The translations under genes were made by a program, and so were the position numbers. This document shows, piece by piece, positions 24,565 to 35,055 of a stretch of 64,000 nt of DNA (position 1 is its first letter; the number at the start of each line of letters is the position of its first letter). A model generated the notes under the pieces. The model did not search any database. It saw only the letters and a list, made by a program, of their open reading frames with translations, and had not been told where the DNA came from. Source of the stretch: Physcia stellaris (taxonomy: Eukaryota; Ascomycota; Lecanoromycetes; Caliciales; Physciaceae); assembly GCA_018902385.1 (NCBI GenBank), contig JABSSW010000032.1:482509-546508 (forward strand), in the 5' to 3' direction.

Positions 24565-24921
24565 TTGTGGGCAACACAGCTCTTGTTTCGCAAACGACTG
24601 AGGTCCAGGTTTATGATGACCGGCCAAAGATTGGGTTTCTTTTTCGGGAAAACCCAGGTTTCCTGAGGGGATGCATAGCCTTTCATGAGAAGCGGAGATG
24701 CGTGCGAAGCTCTGCATACTGAGTGACGTACGAGTACTACTCCTCAATGACGGTATTGAAGTCTTAAGTTTGCGTCGTTATCTTAACTGAGTTCTTTGTG
24801 GCTTGCTCGGAGAAATTTGAAGACATCCAATTTGTAGATTGATGGACCAGATGCGGGGAAGCTGGCCATGATGCCTGCGTTCTAAGGAGGCTAAAGTAGC
24901 TTGACGCAACGGTGCATCGTG
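24565..24921. other. Short spacer between GH31 and Zn2Cys6 genes
   Basis: 357 bp holds the 5' flank of the alpha-glucosidase gene and the 3' flank of the regulator gene. No further feature is seen. Confidence 0.5.
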
Positions 24922-27093
24922 TCAAAATGGAGTGGTTGGGTTCATTTCAAAATCTTGGACCAGATCATCCCATTTTGACCAGTCCATTGATCCGGAATCC
25001 ATCAGTGGAGTATTGAAGTCGAAAGGCGGACCAAGTGCATCTACCATACTTTCCGTCGATATAGCTGCTGACTGATCCTGATCTACAGCTCTGACCTTGC
25101 CTGCTGCCTCCGTGAATTCACCCACAATATCAGACGAGATCTGAGACGCCAGTACCTCACGGAAGGGTGTCGACTGCACCTGGTAAAGGGAACCATGGGT
25201 TTGGGAAGCATGCTGTTCATAGCCTCTCCAGGCCCGTACCGCAAGGCGGCTGATAGCCACATGCAGACCTCTCTTGGTCCCGGTCAAAAAATCTGGATGA
25301 TGCTGGAAAACTCTGTCGACTTGTTGCCAGGCTTGATAGCTATTTTCGCCAGTGACTCGAGACCGTAGCTCGCTCAGGACGTGGATCAAAGCGTCAAATT
25401 GGAAATGCCCATTGACGTGCCAGAGGTATTGCGAAGAACATTTGTCAGACTGGACGATGTTGTCAAGCTCAAGAATTTTCACACAAGTCGAGAAAAGCAT
25501 CTCTTTCTCCTCTTGAGTGACGCTTTCCGTCCGTGCCCAGTAATGACGGGGATGATACGCACGGAAGCGCATTTTGCATATTGTCTGACTCGCCAGAATT
25601 GCACTAACAAAGTGGAGTGGTATGGAGGCATCACAATACTGTAAAAACCGTCGTTGTAGAAGCTCTTCCAAACCCTGTATCGCTTTTTCTTTGTCTTTCA
25701 CTGGTATTTCCGAACTGCTGAAGTGCTGCCAGGTACCGTTGAGAGAACTTTTCGCTCCAGCCCTCATGGCATTGCCGACCTCATAACGTATCAAGCAGTG
25801 TATCATCTCCGATGCGCCGTCTTGATCAGTCGGTAGCTCTACCATGGAAGGATGCAAGCTGCTGTCATTGATATTCAATGGCATCTTGGTGGTCCACTGG
25901 ATGTATGGCAATATTACCTGGCCAACACCCGAGAACTCCCCAGCTCTAGCCTCCAATAGCAGGACCTGCCACCAAAGTCGTCGACGCATTTCTGTCTCAA
26001 AGGCCGGAAGCTTCAGATCGAGGCCATCTCGATGCAGGCCGAGCCTTTGGCTGATGCGGAGCGCTACACCCGTAAGAATGAACAGGGAGTGACTGTCGTA
26101 CCGTTGGCGCATAGAGAGCAGGAAAAGAGCGAAGGCTTGGAGGACGGTGATGTTTGAGGTTTTCAGCAGTCCTGCGTTGGTCAAAGCGTGCCTTGCCGCA
26201 CACTGGTATCTTGTTAGTACCACGGATTTAGCTTGACCCGTGATCTTCTCGCATTCGACATTACTCATGGAGTACACTGCACAAGAGTAGATGGCGAACA
26301 TCAACGACTCCATCGGCCTTGGTATGTCGTCCATGGCTTCTGTGGCTTCTAGCAGAGCTTGCTGTACTGTCGGTGCATGGATAAATTTGGTCATCGGATG
26401 CACGTTGTCCAGAAACGCTTGCCACAGCCGAAATTGTTGAATTGGTGGTGGGTGCTCGCTTCGCAGGTCTTGATCTATAGGAGAATAGCCAAGGAGAAGA
26501 CCGTGAGGATCCATATGAGCCGCTGTAGAAGCAGGGCTAGTCTCGGTGTCCTCTTCATCAGAGGAACCGGGTAGTATCTCGGAGGCATCCATGAATTCAT
26601 CGTCAAGATGAGTCCATAACTTGTTTTCAAGATATCTGGTCTTTCCGTTCTTCACGACGATCTGCCCCCGTTCCGCCGCTGGGCGAACACCTTTGCCCAA
26701 GACGACAGACTGAGGAGAAGGATTTCCCAATGATTTGATGGTTTGGTCACTTTCGTTGATAGTCAAATTCTCCACACGCTGGGCCACGTCAGGACCAGCT
26801 GCCGATGACTCAATTTTCACGCCAGCGCCTCTGAGTAACTCCTCATACCGCCTACATCTTGCAAGCAAAATGGCTTCTGGTGATTTGCGAGGGCGGCGCC
26901 TTTGGGTGGTGGGCGCGCGGAAGACGCAATCGGTTCGAGCTTTGGTGCAGTTCGCGCACGGCTCTCTTTTGTCGCATTTCACTTTTCGACGTTGACATAA
27001 GACACAGGCATGAGATTTGAGGTTATGCGTGCCAGCTGCAGAAGTATCAGGGGTAGAAGCCGATTCAGATTCGGTATGTTCGGTGGTTGACAT
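24922..27093 (-). CDS. Zn2Cys6 fungal-specific transcription factor
   Basis: A single uninterrupted frame of 723 residues. The N-terminal binuclear cluster has six cysteines at residues 30, 33, 40, 46, 49 and 56 (CxxCx6Cx5CxxCx6C), followed by a basic linker and an RRPRKSPE stretch. The middle, about residues 210-560, resembles the fungal_trans regulatory domain, including a GLHRDG segment. The C-terminus is acidic. Proteins of this class bind CGG-type triplets as dimers in the nucleus. The gene is divergent from an MFS transporter and tail-to-head with the GH31 gene, so local control of either is plausible but not shown. Three phased decamer repeats lie just upstream of the start. Confidence 0.93.
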   Translation of the reverse strand: MSTTEHTESESASTPDTSAAGTHNLKSHACVLCQRRKVKCDKREPCANCTKARTDCVFRAPTTQRRRPRKSPEAILLARCRRYEELLRGAGVKIESSAAGPDVAQRVENLTINESDQTIKSLGNPSPQSVVLGKGVRPAAERGQIVVKNGKTRYLENKLWTHLDDEFMDASEILPGSSDEEDTETSPASTAAHMDPHGLLLGYSPIDQDLRSEHPPPIQQFRLWQAFLDNVHPMTKFIHAPTVQQALLEATEAMDDIPRPMESLMFAIYSCAVYSMSNVECEKITGQAKSVVLTRYQCAARHALTNAGLLKTSNITVLQAFALFLLSMRQRYDSHSLFILTGVALRISQRLGLHRDGLDLKLPAFETEMRRRLWWQVLLLEARAGEFSGVGQVILPYIQWTTKMPLNINDSSLHPSMVELPTDQDGASEMIHCLIRYEVGNAMRAGAKSSLNGTWQHFSSSEIPVKDKEKAIQGLEELLQRRFLQYCDASIPLHFVSAILASQTICKMRFRAYHPRHYWARTESVTQEEKEMLFSTCVKILELDNIVQSDKCSSQYLWHVNGHFQFDALIHVLSELRSRVTGENSYQAWQQVDRVFQHHPDFLTGTKRGLHVAISRLAVRAWRGYEQHASQTHGSLYQVQSTPFREVLASQISSDIVGEFTEAAGKVRAVDQDQSAAISTESMVDALGPPFDFNTPLMDSGSMDWSKWDDLVQDFEMNPTTPF

Positions 27094-27804
27094 GATGCAC
27101 CTATTTGACCATGAGTTTATTACCTAGGTAGAAAGAGTATGCCACTGGAAAGAGTATCTCGCTAGAAAGAGTATGGCATGTGCAGCGGAACTTTCGATGA
27201 GGAATTGGTTCGGGATGAGATGAAGCACTCGCCCTGAACAGAATTGAGTGCGGGTCTTATCTCAGATGATCACAGTCATCCATCCAAATCGAATGAACCA
27301 ACGATAGCCCGAATCCGGAAATGCGATCAATCTAGAACTTCATTCACATCAGATTAATTTTTGAAACCCAAAGACGGGTAAGCGTGATTTGACAAGTGAT
27401 TCCTGTATTCTATGTCGCACTCGATTCTGTCCGGGGCGAGTGAAGGAAAAGTGTCGTGTCCGTCGGGGTGAAGGAAAGGCCGGGCGGGGACTTCTAGAAG
27501 CCAATCGGAGGCGATTATTTTTCGGGGTCCCGAGAGTCCGCTAGTGGAAGGACTACGAGAGTAGCGCCAGCAATAGCTCAAGGCGACGACATTATCAGAC
27601 GATGGAACCCCACACGGATCGGGTGTCGGGGCTTCAGGTCTATCACCGGGGGTTTCTTGAATTTCCCTTTGGCTGCTTCTTATAAATGGCAATCGCCATC
27701 ATAGAGTATGAGACACAATCTGAATCTCGCCACTTCCCTTTGCCCTTTTCGAACCACTTCCATCGGTCTGCAATTCCAAGAGACTATCAGAGGAGACACG
27801 AGGC
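27094..27804. promoter_or_regulatory. Shared promoter of the Zn2Cys6 regulator and MFS transporter
   Basis: 711 bp lies between divergent starts. It contains a three-unit 17-bp repeat at 27131-27181 close to the regulator ATG, a CGG-N4-CCG inverted triplet at 27533-27542 of the kind Zn2Cys6 dimers bind, and the palindrome CTTCTAGAAG at 27491-27500. Binding by the neighbouring regulator is inference. Confidence 0.55.
27131..27181. repeat. Three GAAAGAGTAT decamers phased at 17 bp
   Basis: GAAAGAGTAT occurs exactly at 27131-27140, 27148-27157 and 27165-27174. The spacing is 17 bp both times and the filler between copies differs. The array ends about 40-90 bp upstream of the regulator start codon. 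Confidence 0.85.
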
Positions 27805-29683
27805 ATGCCTTCCAATATCATCCCAGTCAACGAGCGATCAATGGTTTCACCGGAGACATTGGTTACCACGGCTCCTGAGACGACCACACTACCATCCCAT
27901 GATGGCAGCAACCCAGAGAAGACAACGACCGACTGCGATTCCGAGAAGCAAATCCCCAGTCCGAGCGAAACGTCATCAAGCAACAAAGACCTTGGAGACG
28001 AGATGCAGTATCCGCCCGCGCGGAAGACCGTCCTCATCATGCTATCGCTCTACCTAACGATGTTCTTAATGGCCCTTGTGGGTGATGACTCTGGCATAAA
28101 TTTCCACATCGTCTGTATTGTATTCACTGACCATCTGGTAGGACCGCACCATTATCGCTACTGCTATACCTAGCTTATCGGACGATTTCCATTCCTTTGG
28201 CGATGTTGGATGGTCAGAATTCGCGCCCCCTTGAAGCTTGAGAGACTCACTGAAAGATCCTAGGTACGGAAGTGCATACATGCTGACGTCGTCTGCCTTC
28301 ATGCTCCTCCTCGGTCGCGTATACACTTTCTACAATCCCAAATGGGTCTTCTTGACTATCATCGCTATATTTGAGCTTGGCTCCGCAATATGTGGTGCCG
28401 CTCCCACCTCGACAGCCTTCATTATTGGCCGTGCTATAGCAGGCTTCGGCGCAGCCGGGATGATGAATGGGGCCATCGTAATCATGGTGAATATTATCCC
28501 TCTTGCAAAACGGCCGATATACCAAGGGATTTTTGGTTCGGTATTCGGCATTGCTTCTGTGGTGGGACCCTTGCTTGGGGGCGCTTTCACTCAGAAGGTA
28601 TGTCCGATGAGTGAATCTACCACTGCGAACAAAGCTGATCTTTGACAAAAGTTATCATGGCGATGGTGTTTTTATATTAACCTTCCCATCGGTGCCGTGA
28701 CCCTCATCATTGTAGCGTTCATTCTGAAGCTGCCTAGCAAGAAGACCGAAACGTCATTGAAAGCCCAATTCTCTCAATTGGACCCCTTAGGCACTGCATT
28801 CTTCCTGCCTGGAATTATTTGTCTGTTACTTGCATTGCAGTGGGGTGGTTCGACGTATGCCTGGAACAGTGGCCGAATCATTGCAATGTTGGTCATTTTC
28901 GGACTCTGCCTCTGCGGATTCATTGCTGTCCAAACATGGAAGGGCGGCATGGCCACGGTCCCTCCACACATCATCAAACAAAGAAGTATAGCTGCCGCTT
29001 TCTGGTACTCGACGTGCGTTGGGGGAACAATGATGACGATGATTTATTACTTGCCGATCTGGTTCCAGGCCATTAAGGACGCAACTCCGGTCCACTCGGG
29101 CATTATGAACCTTCCGGTTCTACTCTCCCTCGTCGTCTCGAGCATATGCGCGGGAATCTTTGTGAAGAAGGTCGGCTACTATACCCCATCGCTTATTGCC
29201 TCGTCTGTGATCATGCCAATTGGGCTTGGGTTATTGACAACGTTCACAACAGAGACTGGATACGCCAAGTGGATCGGCTACCAGGTTTTGTTTGGTCTCG
29301 GCCTAGGACTGGGGATGCAGCAGGCTAGCATGGCCGCACAGACTGTCCTGGACAGGAAGGACGTTCCCACGGGTGTGTCATTGAACTTCTTCGGCCAGCA
29401 GGTCGGAGGTGCTATATTCGTCTCTGTGGGCCAAAATGTGCTTGTCGATAAACTGGTTTCAGGCCTCAGGGGCATCCCTGGCTTCGACCCTGCCGTGGTC
29501 GTCAACACGGGAGCTACTGAGATCAAGTCGGTGGTGGCACCGCAATTCCTTGCAGTCGTGAAGTCAGTGTACAACGATGCGATAACAGATGTATTCGATG
29601 TCGCCTTGGCGCTGGGATGTCTGACAATTTTTGGGTCGCTTGCAATGGAGTGGCGAAGCATCAAAGCGCAGAAAGACCGGTAG
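27805..29683 (+). CDS. DHA14-type MFS drug/toxin efflux transporter
   Basis: Four exons: 27805-28077, 28142-28212, 28264-28597 and 28652-29683, with introns of 64, 51 and 54 bp and phase kept, giving 569 residues. After a hydrophilic N-terminus of about 75 residues come many hydrophobic segments, consistent with 14 transmembrane helices. Family motifs are LDRTIIATAIP in the first helix (assembled across intron 1), WYGSAYML (assembled across intron 2), the antiporter motif GSVFGIASVVGPLLGG and LSWRWCFYINLPIG directly after intron 3. These are typical of plasma-membrane proton antiporters that export metabolites or toxins, not of the siderophore importers (MirB type). The substrate is unknown. 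The gene is divergent from the Zn2Cys6 regulator, a common regulator-transporter pairing. Confidence 0.94.
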
Positions 29684-32198
29684 TGGGCGGCATGTGAAAT
29701 CTTCACTCTTTGTCTGTATCGAAAGCCTCATCTCAAGGCGGCATTGGCTCAAGACCACCTCTTCACTCCATCTCGTTGTATGTAGTACTCCTCCTGTATA
29801 TAGGCTTTCTTTGAGGGACCATGAACATAAATCTTTTCATCTTCAATGTATGATCGTTCCTTGCACTCAAACCAAACTGCGGCAGTAAAGATGGCCGAAA
29901 GCGAGCTGGCTGACATTTCGGCCACAGCGTCGCCTGAAATACAGCAAGGTATTCACCATACACTCTTGTCTTTGCAATCTTAAGTCCGTGTAGATCTTGA
30001 GCTTGCCCTTGTGATCCTCCTCTTTTGAAGTATTGACCCCATTGAAGGTCGTGAACCGGCGCCATAAGAATCCAAATCTGCCATTTTACTATTTGGAATG
30101 CCGGTGGGGCACTAGGTCTACAAAGGGCGTTACTCGCTTGAGCGTTGTCCGGCCCCTAACACGGTAATCAGCTTTTCATGTAGGCTCACCAATGAAGCCG
30201 AAGTACGTACTAAGATTGAGATCTTCTTGTCGTGCCATATCCTGGATTCCCGGTTACTCAACTGGCCGTCAGGCATGACAGTGGCCTGCTCTTCTGAGCG
30301 ATGAGCAGAGAGTAGACATCGCGGTATCTCATCCCAACACCTTCGATGGTCAGGCACTTCTTCTTCCTCATTGTGACCGATTGTGACAATACTGTGCAAA
30401 TTGCCCTTCTCCTTCCACCTTGTCAGTGTAGGAGATTTGTTGTTGAGTTGGATGGGGAGGATAAAATGCAGAGCTGAATGAGGAGACACGGTCCGTTGTT
30501 CCGATCAGCGCCAATAGGATAGCGGCAACTAGTCTCTTGGCGTATGTGAAAGCCCCGAGTGGATTTTTCCACTGTGTGCTACCCTTCTTGTCATTCCTGC
30601 CCGTTGGAAACCATCCTCAGGCCTCCGCAACCTATGAGGGCAAGCCGACCTAGGGCTGGTAGATGCCCATACTCTGGTCGTGGTGTCTCAACTTATCTTT
30701 GTAGTACCTACTCCCTACTGGATCTAGCAGCGGACCCTCTTCTCGTGCTAGCCACGTTCGCCGCCGCACATCCTGAGTACTTTCGCGGACAATATCTCAG
30801 GGCCCGAAAGAGGAGGCAGATTCAAGAATGAATAACAAAACGGAAGGCCAGTCATCGCGTAATTGCGGATTCCCGATCTACGGATACGAGGCTTCATGTC
30901 GAATCCTTTTGGATTTTGGTTGATGACCGAGCTACGCTGAGGAACAATTGACCTACATATGGACCCTCGGTGGTCCAGCGAAGAAAACCCTCAGTTGGCT
31001 ATGGTTTGAAACAGGAGCTTCGTACACTGCTGCTTGCAATGATGGACAGTTGCCAATAGAGAATTGAGGCCTCAGCCCCAACGTACGGTCGTAAGGCTGT
31101 GCCGTGACATTCTTTTGAATTAGCCCTCAATATACCTTATATTGGAGGGCATTAAAGACTTAGTGAATATCGATGGTTGTGGGAAAATCCATCCTTTGAT
31201 CTTTAGCTACCCTGGGATAGGATAGGCTTAGATTTATCGGTCTTACAACATGTAGAATCGGCAACCTCCACTGTATTATTGTAAGTTTCCTACTCCCGCC
31301 CTTGATATCGGTTTTCCATTGGGCCTTTTGAAGGCTCTACTGGATTCTAAGATCTGTAACTACGGCGTCACCTCGACGGGAATGTCGATCACTTGCAGTT
31401 TGTTCTTCGCTTTTCTGACCAACGACTCACATTAAGCATCTAAATTACTTGCCTCTCGATGATTTGCGTCTATTTGCTCTAGCGGGGATGGACGGTCCTG
31501 CATTTCTGCTCTGCGCGATTCGTCATGCTCACCCATTGATTGCTTGAAACCTCTTAGATAGTGTGATCCCACATCACTGATGGACATCTTCAGTTGGAGT
31601 ACTAAGGAAATCTGCCTCACTCCGTAAGAACTCAGCTTACTGTCAGTGCTGAAAGTATCTTGGGTGAACAAACCCTGGCAAGGCTCTGATCATTCCCCGA
31701 ACGGGCAGGTCACAGATTGATAAGCCTTCTACTAGCTCGCACGTGCTGTTAAGAAGAGGTTTGAGAGCACCGAAAGGAGAACGTATCAGACTCAGCGAAA
31801 GCAGAATCCTCTCCGGTACGACAGCTTCCGATAATCCAAAATCACGACTGTATTGCTTTCAGGGGGGCTAGTCACGGATATATTCCTGGTTCCGGAAAGT
31901 TGCAATGATTATCTGAGCCCACAATTGTGTTCTTCTTGAGGTGTGCATCAATAGGCATGCCCGAGTGGTAAGCGTTGTAGGAGTTGAATCAGACAATCCA
32001 AACCACTAACAAGGTAATATCAGCCCGAGACGTCACACTACTTTCTACACAACTATACACAAGCATGCCACATAAGTGATTATAAGTATGCGCCGTTCCA
32101 ACCTGGAAACTATTGGATTACTTCATATCGGGTAGCCTTGACTCGGACTTTCGTCAATACTTTTTTTCAAGTACTATACTAATCCATCTTCGTTTACA
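29684..32198. other. 2.5 kb with no recognised gene
   Basis: Only short ORFs of doubtful coding value occur. An element resembling a tRNA A box at 31958-31968 was examined and rejected. No repeats of note were seen. Confidence 0.5.
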
Positions 32199-32715
32199 AT
32201 GTTGACTTTCAAGGTACCTAGGTCTGGAAGTTTCTCGTCACAGTTGGCGTTGACCGCTATTTAGGTGGCTCTGGTATTGCTTGCCACTCCGATCCTCGCT
32301 AGTCCAGCGCTTCTACCAGTAAGTTGTCAATCTTCAGATCTAGCTATTATATTGTAGGCAGAGGACGGAAATTAACCATCTTTGCCAGCGGCAATGCGTT
32401 GATACATGCGGAAGCACTTGCTACTACCAATCGGATATCGACGAGGCTGTTGCACAAGGCTGTCGGTACTATCGGAACGGCCAGAAAGTTGGTTCGGGAG
32501 GCTACCCTCATACCTACAACGACTATGAAGGTTTCGACTTTCCAGATTCTGGACCTTACCAAGAATTCCCTATTCTCAGTAGCTACAATGCGTATACTGG
32601 TGCTAGTCCAGGAGCGGATAGAGTTATCTTCACCAACAGCGGGTGCAGATACGAAGGTGTGATCACCCACACCGGTGCTGATGGGAACGACTTCTTGCAA
32701 TGCAGAAGGGATTAA
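32199..32715 (+). CDS. Secreted guanyl-specific ribonuclease (RNase T1/F1 family)
   Basis: Three exons: 32199-32213, 32265-32318 and 32389-32715 (introns 51 and 70 bp, GTACCT...TAG and GTAAGT...CAG), giving 131 residues, the usual precursor length. Exons 1 and 2 encode a signal peptide (MLTFKVALVLLATPILA). The mature part starts near RQCVDTCGSTC, which carries the family's N-terminal cysteines, and ends in FLQCRRD with the partner Cys. The catalytic residues of RNase T1 all have counterparts: Tyr-Pro-His in GGYPHTYND, Glu in YQEFPILSS, Arg in PGADRVIF and His in GVITHTGA. The enzyme cleaves RNA 3' of guanosine through a 2',3'-cyclic phosphate. The gene looks complete. It is easily missed because exon 1 has only five codons and the main exon carries other, longer-looking frames on both strands. 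Confidence 0.93.
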
Positions 32716-33084
32716 AATTGAAGGAGGGCAAATGCGGAGAGCAGGAGAGTCTCTTGTGAATGGGACGAGAGACTTCCGCTCCCAAGTACAATTAGAAAAG
32801 ATTACCATAGCAGCATTACGTAATACTCCGATCTTCTTATTACAGAAACGCAGATCTATCACCTGCGACCGAAGCCAGTAGTATCGAGCTTCTTTTCAAG
32901 GATATCTACTGTGAACATGTCATTCGCAACCTAATAACAATGCAGCAGCTCAACCAAAGATCATCGACTAACATGCTAATAACTTATTATTAGACAGACA
33001 CCCCCCAGCATGTGGTGCAATATCGATCTTCCTTCGAACAAGCTGTCATGCTCTGGTCTACCGCCGCTGAAGTGCACGAATAGC
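32716..33084. other. Spacer after the ribonuclease gene
   Basis: 369 bp with no supported feature beyond flanking untranslated sequence. Confidence 0.4.
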
Positions 33085-33854
33085 CTACTCACTGAGATCA
33101 TCCCAATGAGGCTCCTCAGTCAGAAGCAGTGGACCCAATTCAATCTCCTCCTCCTCCTCCTCCCCTTCAGGCCCATCCGGATACTCAACTTCGTACTGCA
33201 CACTTCCCCGCCTCGACTCCCGGCCTCCATCACGCCCACCATCCCTCCCACGCCTCGACGGACGCTGCCGATCAGCAGGCCACGGATCCCCAAATCTGTC
33301 CGTCACCCTCGCCCTAATCCTTCCCGTGGTCCTCAACTCATTAAGCCTTCGCCTCCTGATATCCCTAGCGTTGCCCTTGGGATACATCCTCAGGAACTCC
33401 CTCCCAGAGTATTCCCTAGCAGCTATGTAAGTGCCTCCTCTTCCGCGCTTGGCGGGGAAGACGAAGGTGTCCGTTTCGGGGAAGTAGCGGATGCCGGTCT
33501 GCATGCGGGGTCGTGCTTGTCCACGCGGGTCACCCAGGCTTCGTTGTTGCGGTATGGATCGTGGGGTTGGCGATGGTGGCGGGTCGGGCGGCGAGAGGGG
33601 TGGGAGTAGATTTCTTGGGGCTGGCGGGGGCTCGGTCGGTAAGGATCGTCGTCGAAATAGCTTTCTACATATCCTCGTGGCCTCCGAGGTTGCCGACGCG
33701 GAGGATAGTCGTAGCAAGTTCTACGAGGGGGTTGTGAATAGTATTCTTGCGGGTGTCGGAAATGGTCTTCGTAGTATGGTTCTTCGTATCTTGGTGGCCT
33801 ACGGGATTGTCCATGAGGTGGGTAGTCGAAATACTCTCCCCAGTAGGAGTACAT
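33085..33854 (-). CDS. Pro/Arg/Tyr-rich low-complexity protein, in two overlapping frames
   Basis: Two minus-strand frames overlap: 33854-33423 (143 codons, starting MYSYWGEYFDYPP) and 33717-33085 (210 codons). The first part of the upstream frame is rich in Tyr, Pro, Arg and His, with repeated PPRR and PRQPQE units. The second half of the other frame (RYFPETDTFVFPAKRG, REYSGREFLRMYPKG, then a Glu-rich patch and WDDLSE at the end) looks like ordinary coding sequence. The natural product probably passes from the first frame to the second near 33490-33520. No intron long enough fits there, so a one-base frameshift, an assembly error or two separate genes are the options. I recognise no domain; the protein would be largely disordered. 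Confidence 0.5.
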
Positions 33855-35055
33855 CTAATCCACGCACGTGTTTTTCGAAGAGAGATGTTCGATATCAGTG
33901 GTATCGACAGTATCTACAAGCTCAAAATATTGATTTGACTTTGCACGTCGCAAATCTTCTGCTAGGCAAAACGAAATTTGATTTGGATGGACAGGTTTTG
34001 GAACTATGTAAGTTGCGCTTTTATCCACTTGATATACAGAGCTAATAGTCATCCTTACAGTCATGATGCAGAGCGTCAGCGCTGACAAGGACTCAGGCAC
34101 AAGTGTCAACGCATACAATCCGACGGTCCTCCCTATCCATGGCTCAGGAATCGCGTGGGCTTGATGACATGGTAAAGACTTATGACTGGATATCTGCAAA
34201 TTAGTAAAGTCCCTGACTATGAAACTCCACAAAATCTTCCATCCTGGTCATGTCAGTAATATTCATCTGCCAATAGGTATGGGTCCAAAAAGTGAACCCT
34301 ATTACTGATATAGAGACCAGATCACTATCAAATGTCGAGGTGGTTGAGAATAGATAGGATCCTTCAAGACGTCCTTGCGTGTCCAGAGGTTGATGGTCTG
34401 ATTGGTTTTCGTTTCGTCCTGCGTCTCTTCGTACTTCAGTTGCTTTGATAGTCTGGGTTGCGATATCCACTCAAGTGTTTTTCCTAGGAAGTCTGGCTTG
34501 TGCGCTAAGGCTGTATCGATGGCCTTCAATATGGTGGATCGGATTGAAACAACATCAGGCTATGCTATGCTGAATACTGACGGTGTATGGAAGACCACAG
34601 CTAGATCTCATAAATAATGCTTTGCGAGCTGCGGCTCCAGTGGCCTACCGAGCCTTTTATTGTTTAAGCAAGCCTGCGTAATTAATGAGGTAGAGCCTTC
34701 CACCAAGTCCAAATACTTACGCCTTTGTCCGCCAAAATCACCACTCCGCACACAGGAGCCATCGAGCGGCGGTGTGATCGCTGGCGACGAACCAACATGG
34801 GGCTTTCATTTTGCAGAGTATTAAGTTCATACCACATGAAATCGTTCAGATTTCTTCATTTCACTATCCACACAGTATATACATATTCACGTTAAATTTC
34901 TTCCACGTTACTATCCAGATGTATATACACATCATAAAAACGCATCGAGCGCTGGCTCGAGCGGGATCGCTAGCGATCACTACATGTACAGGTCCCCCAA
35001 TATATCACTGATATCTGAGGTGTACCTCCCACGTCTCTCAGCGTCCGTCAAAAGC
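33855..35055. other. 1.2 kb without a recognised gene
   Basis: Short ORFs only. The perfect palindrome GATCGCTAGCGATC lies at 34965-34978, next to GC-rich CGAGCGCTGGCTCGAGCG, about 80 bp past the stop of the rhodopsin-domain gene. No domain was recognised. Confidence 0.45.

Noticed and set aside
31951-32035. tRNA-like sequence (A-box-like TGCCCGAGTGG at 31958-31968)
   Set aside because: No proper B box (GGTTCGANNCC) follows at the right distance and no cloverleaf pairs; GTTGAATC is one base short of the consensus.
34965-34978. Palindrome GATCGCTAGCGATC as a regulatory site
   Set aside because: It is perfect but only 14 bp and lies past the 3' end of a gene with no second copy that I noticed; chance is sufficient.
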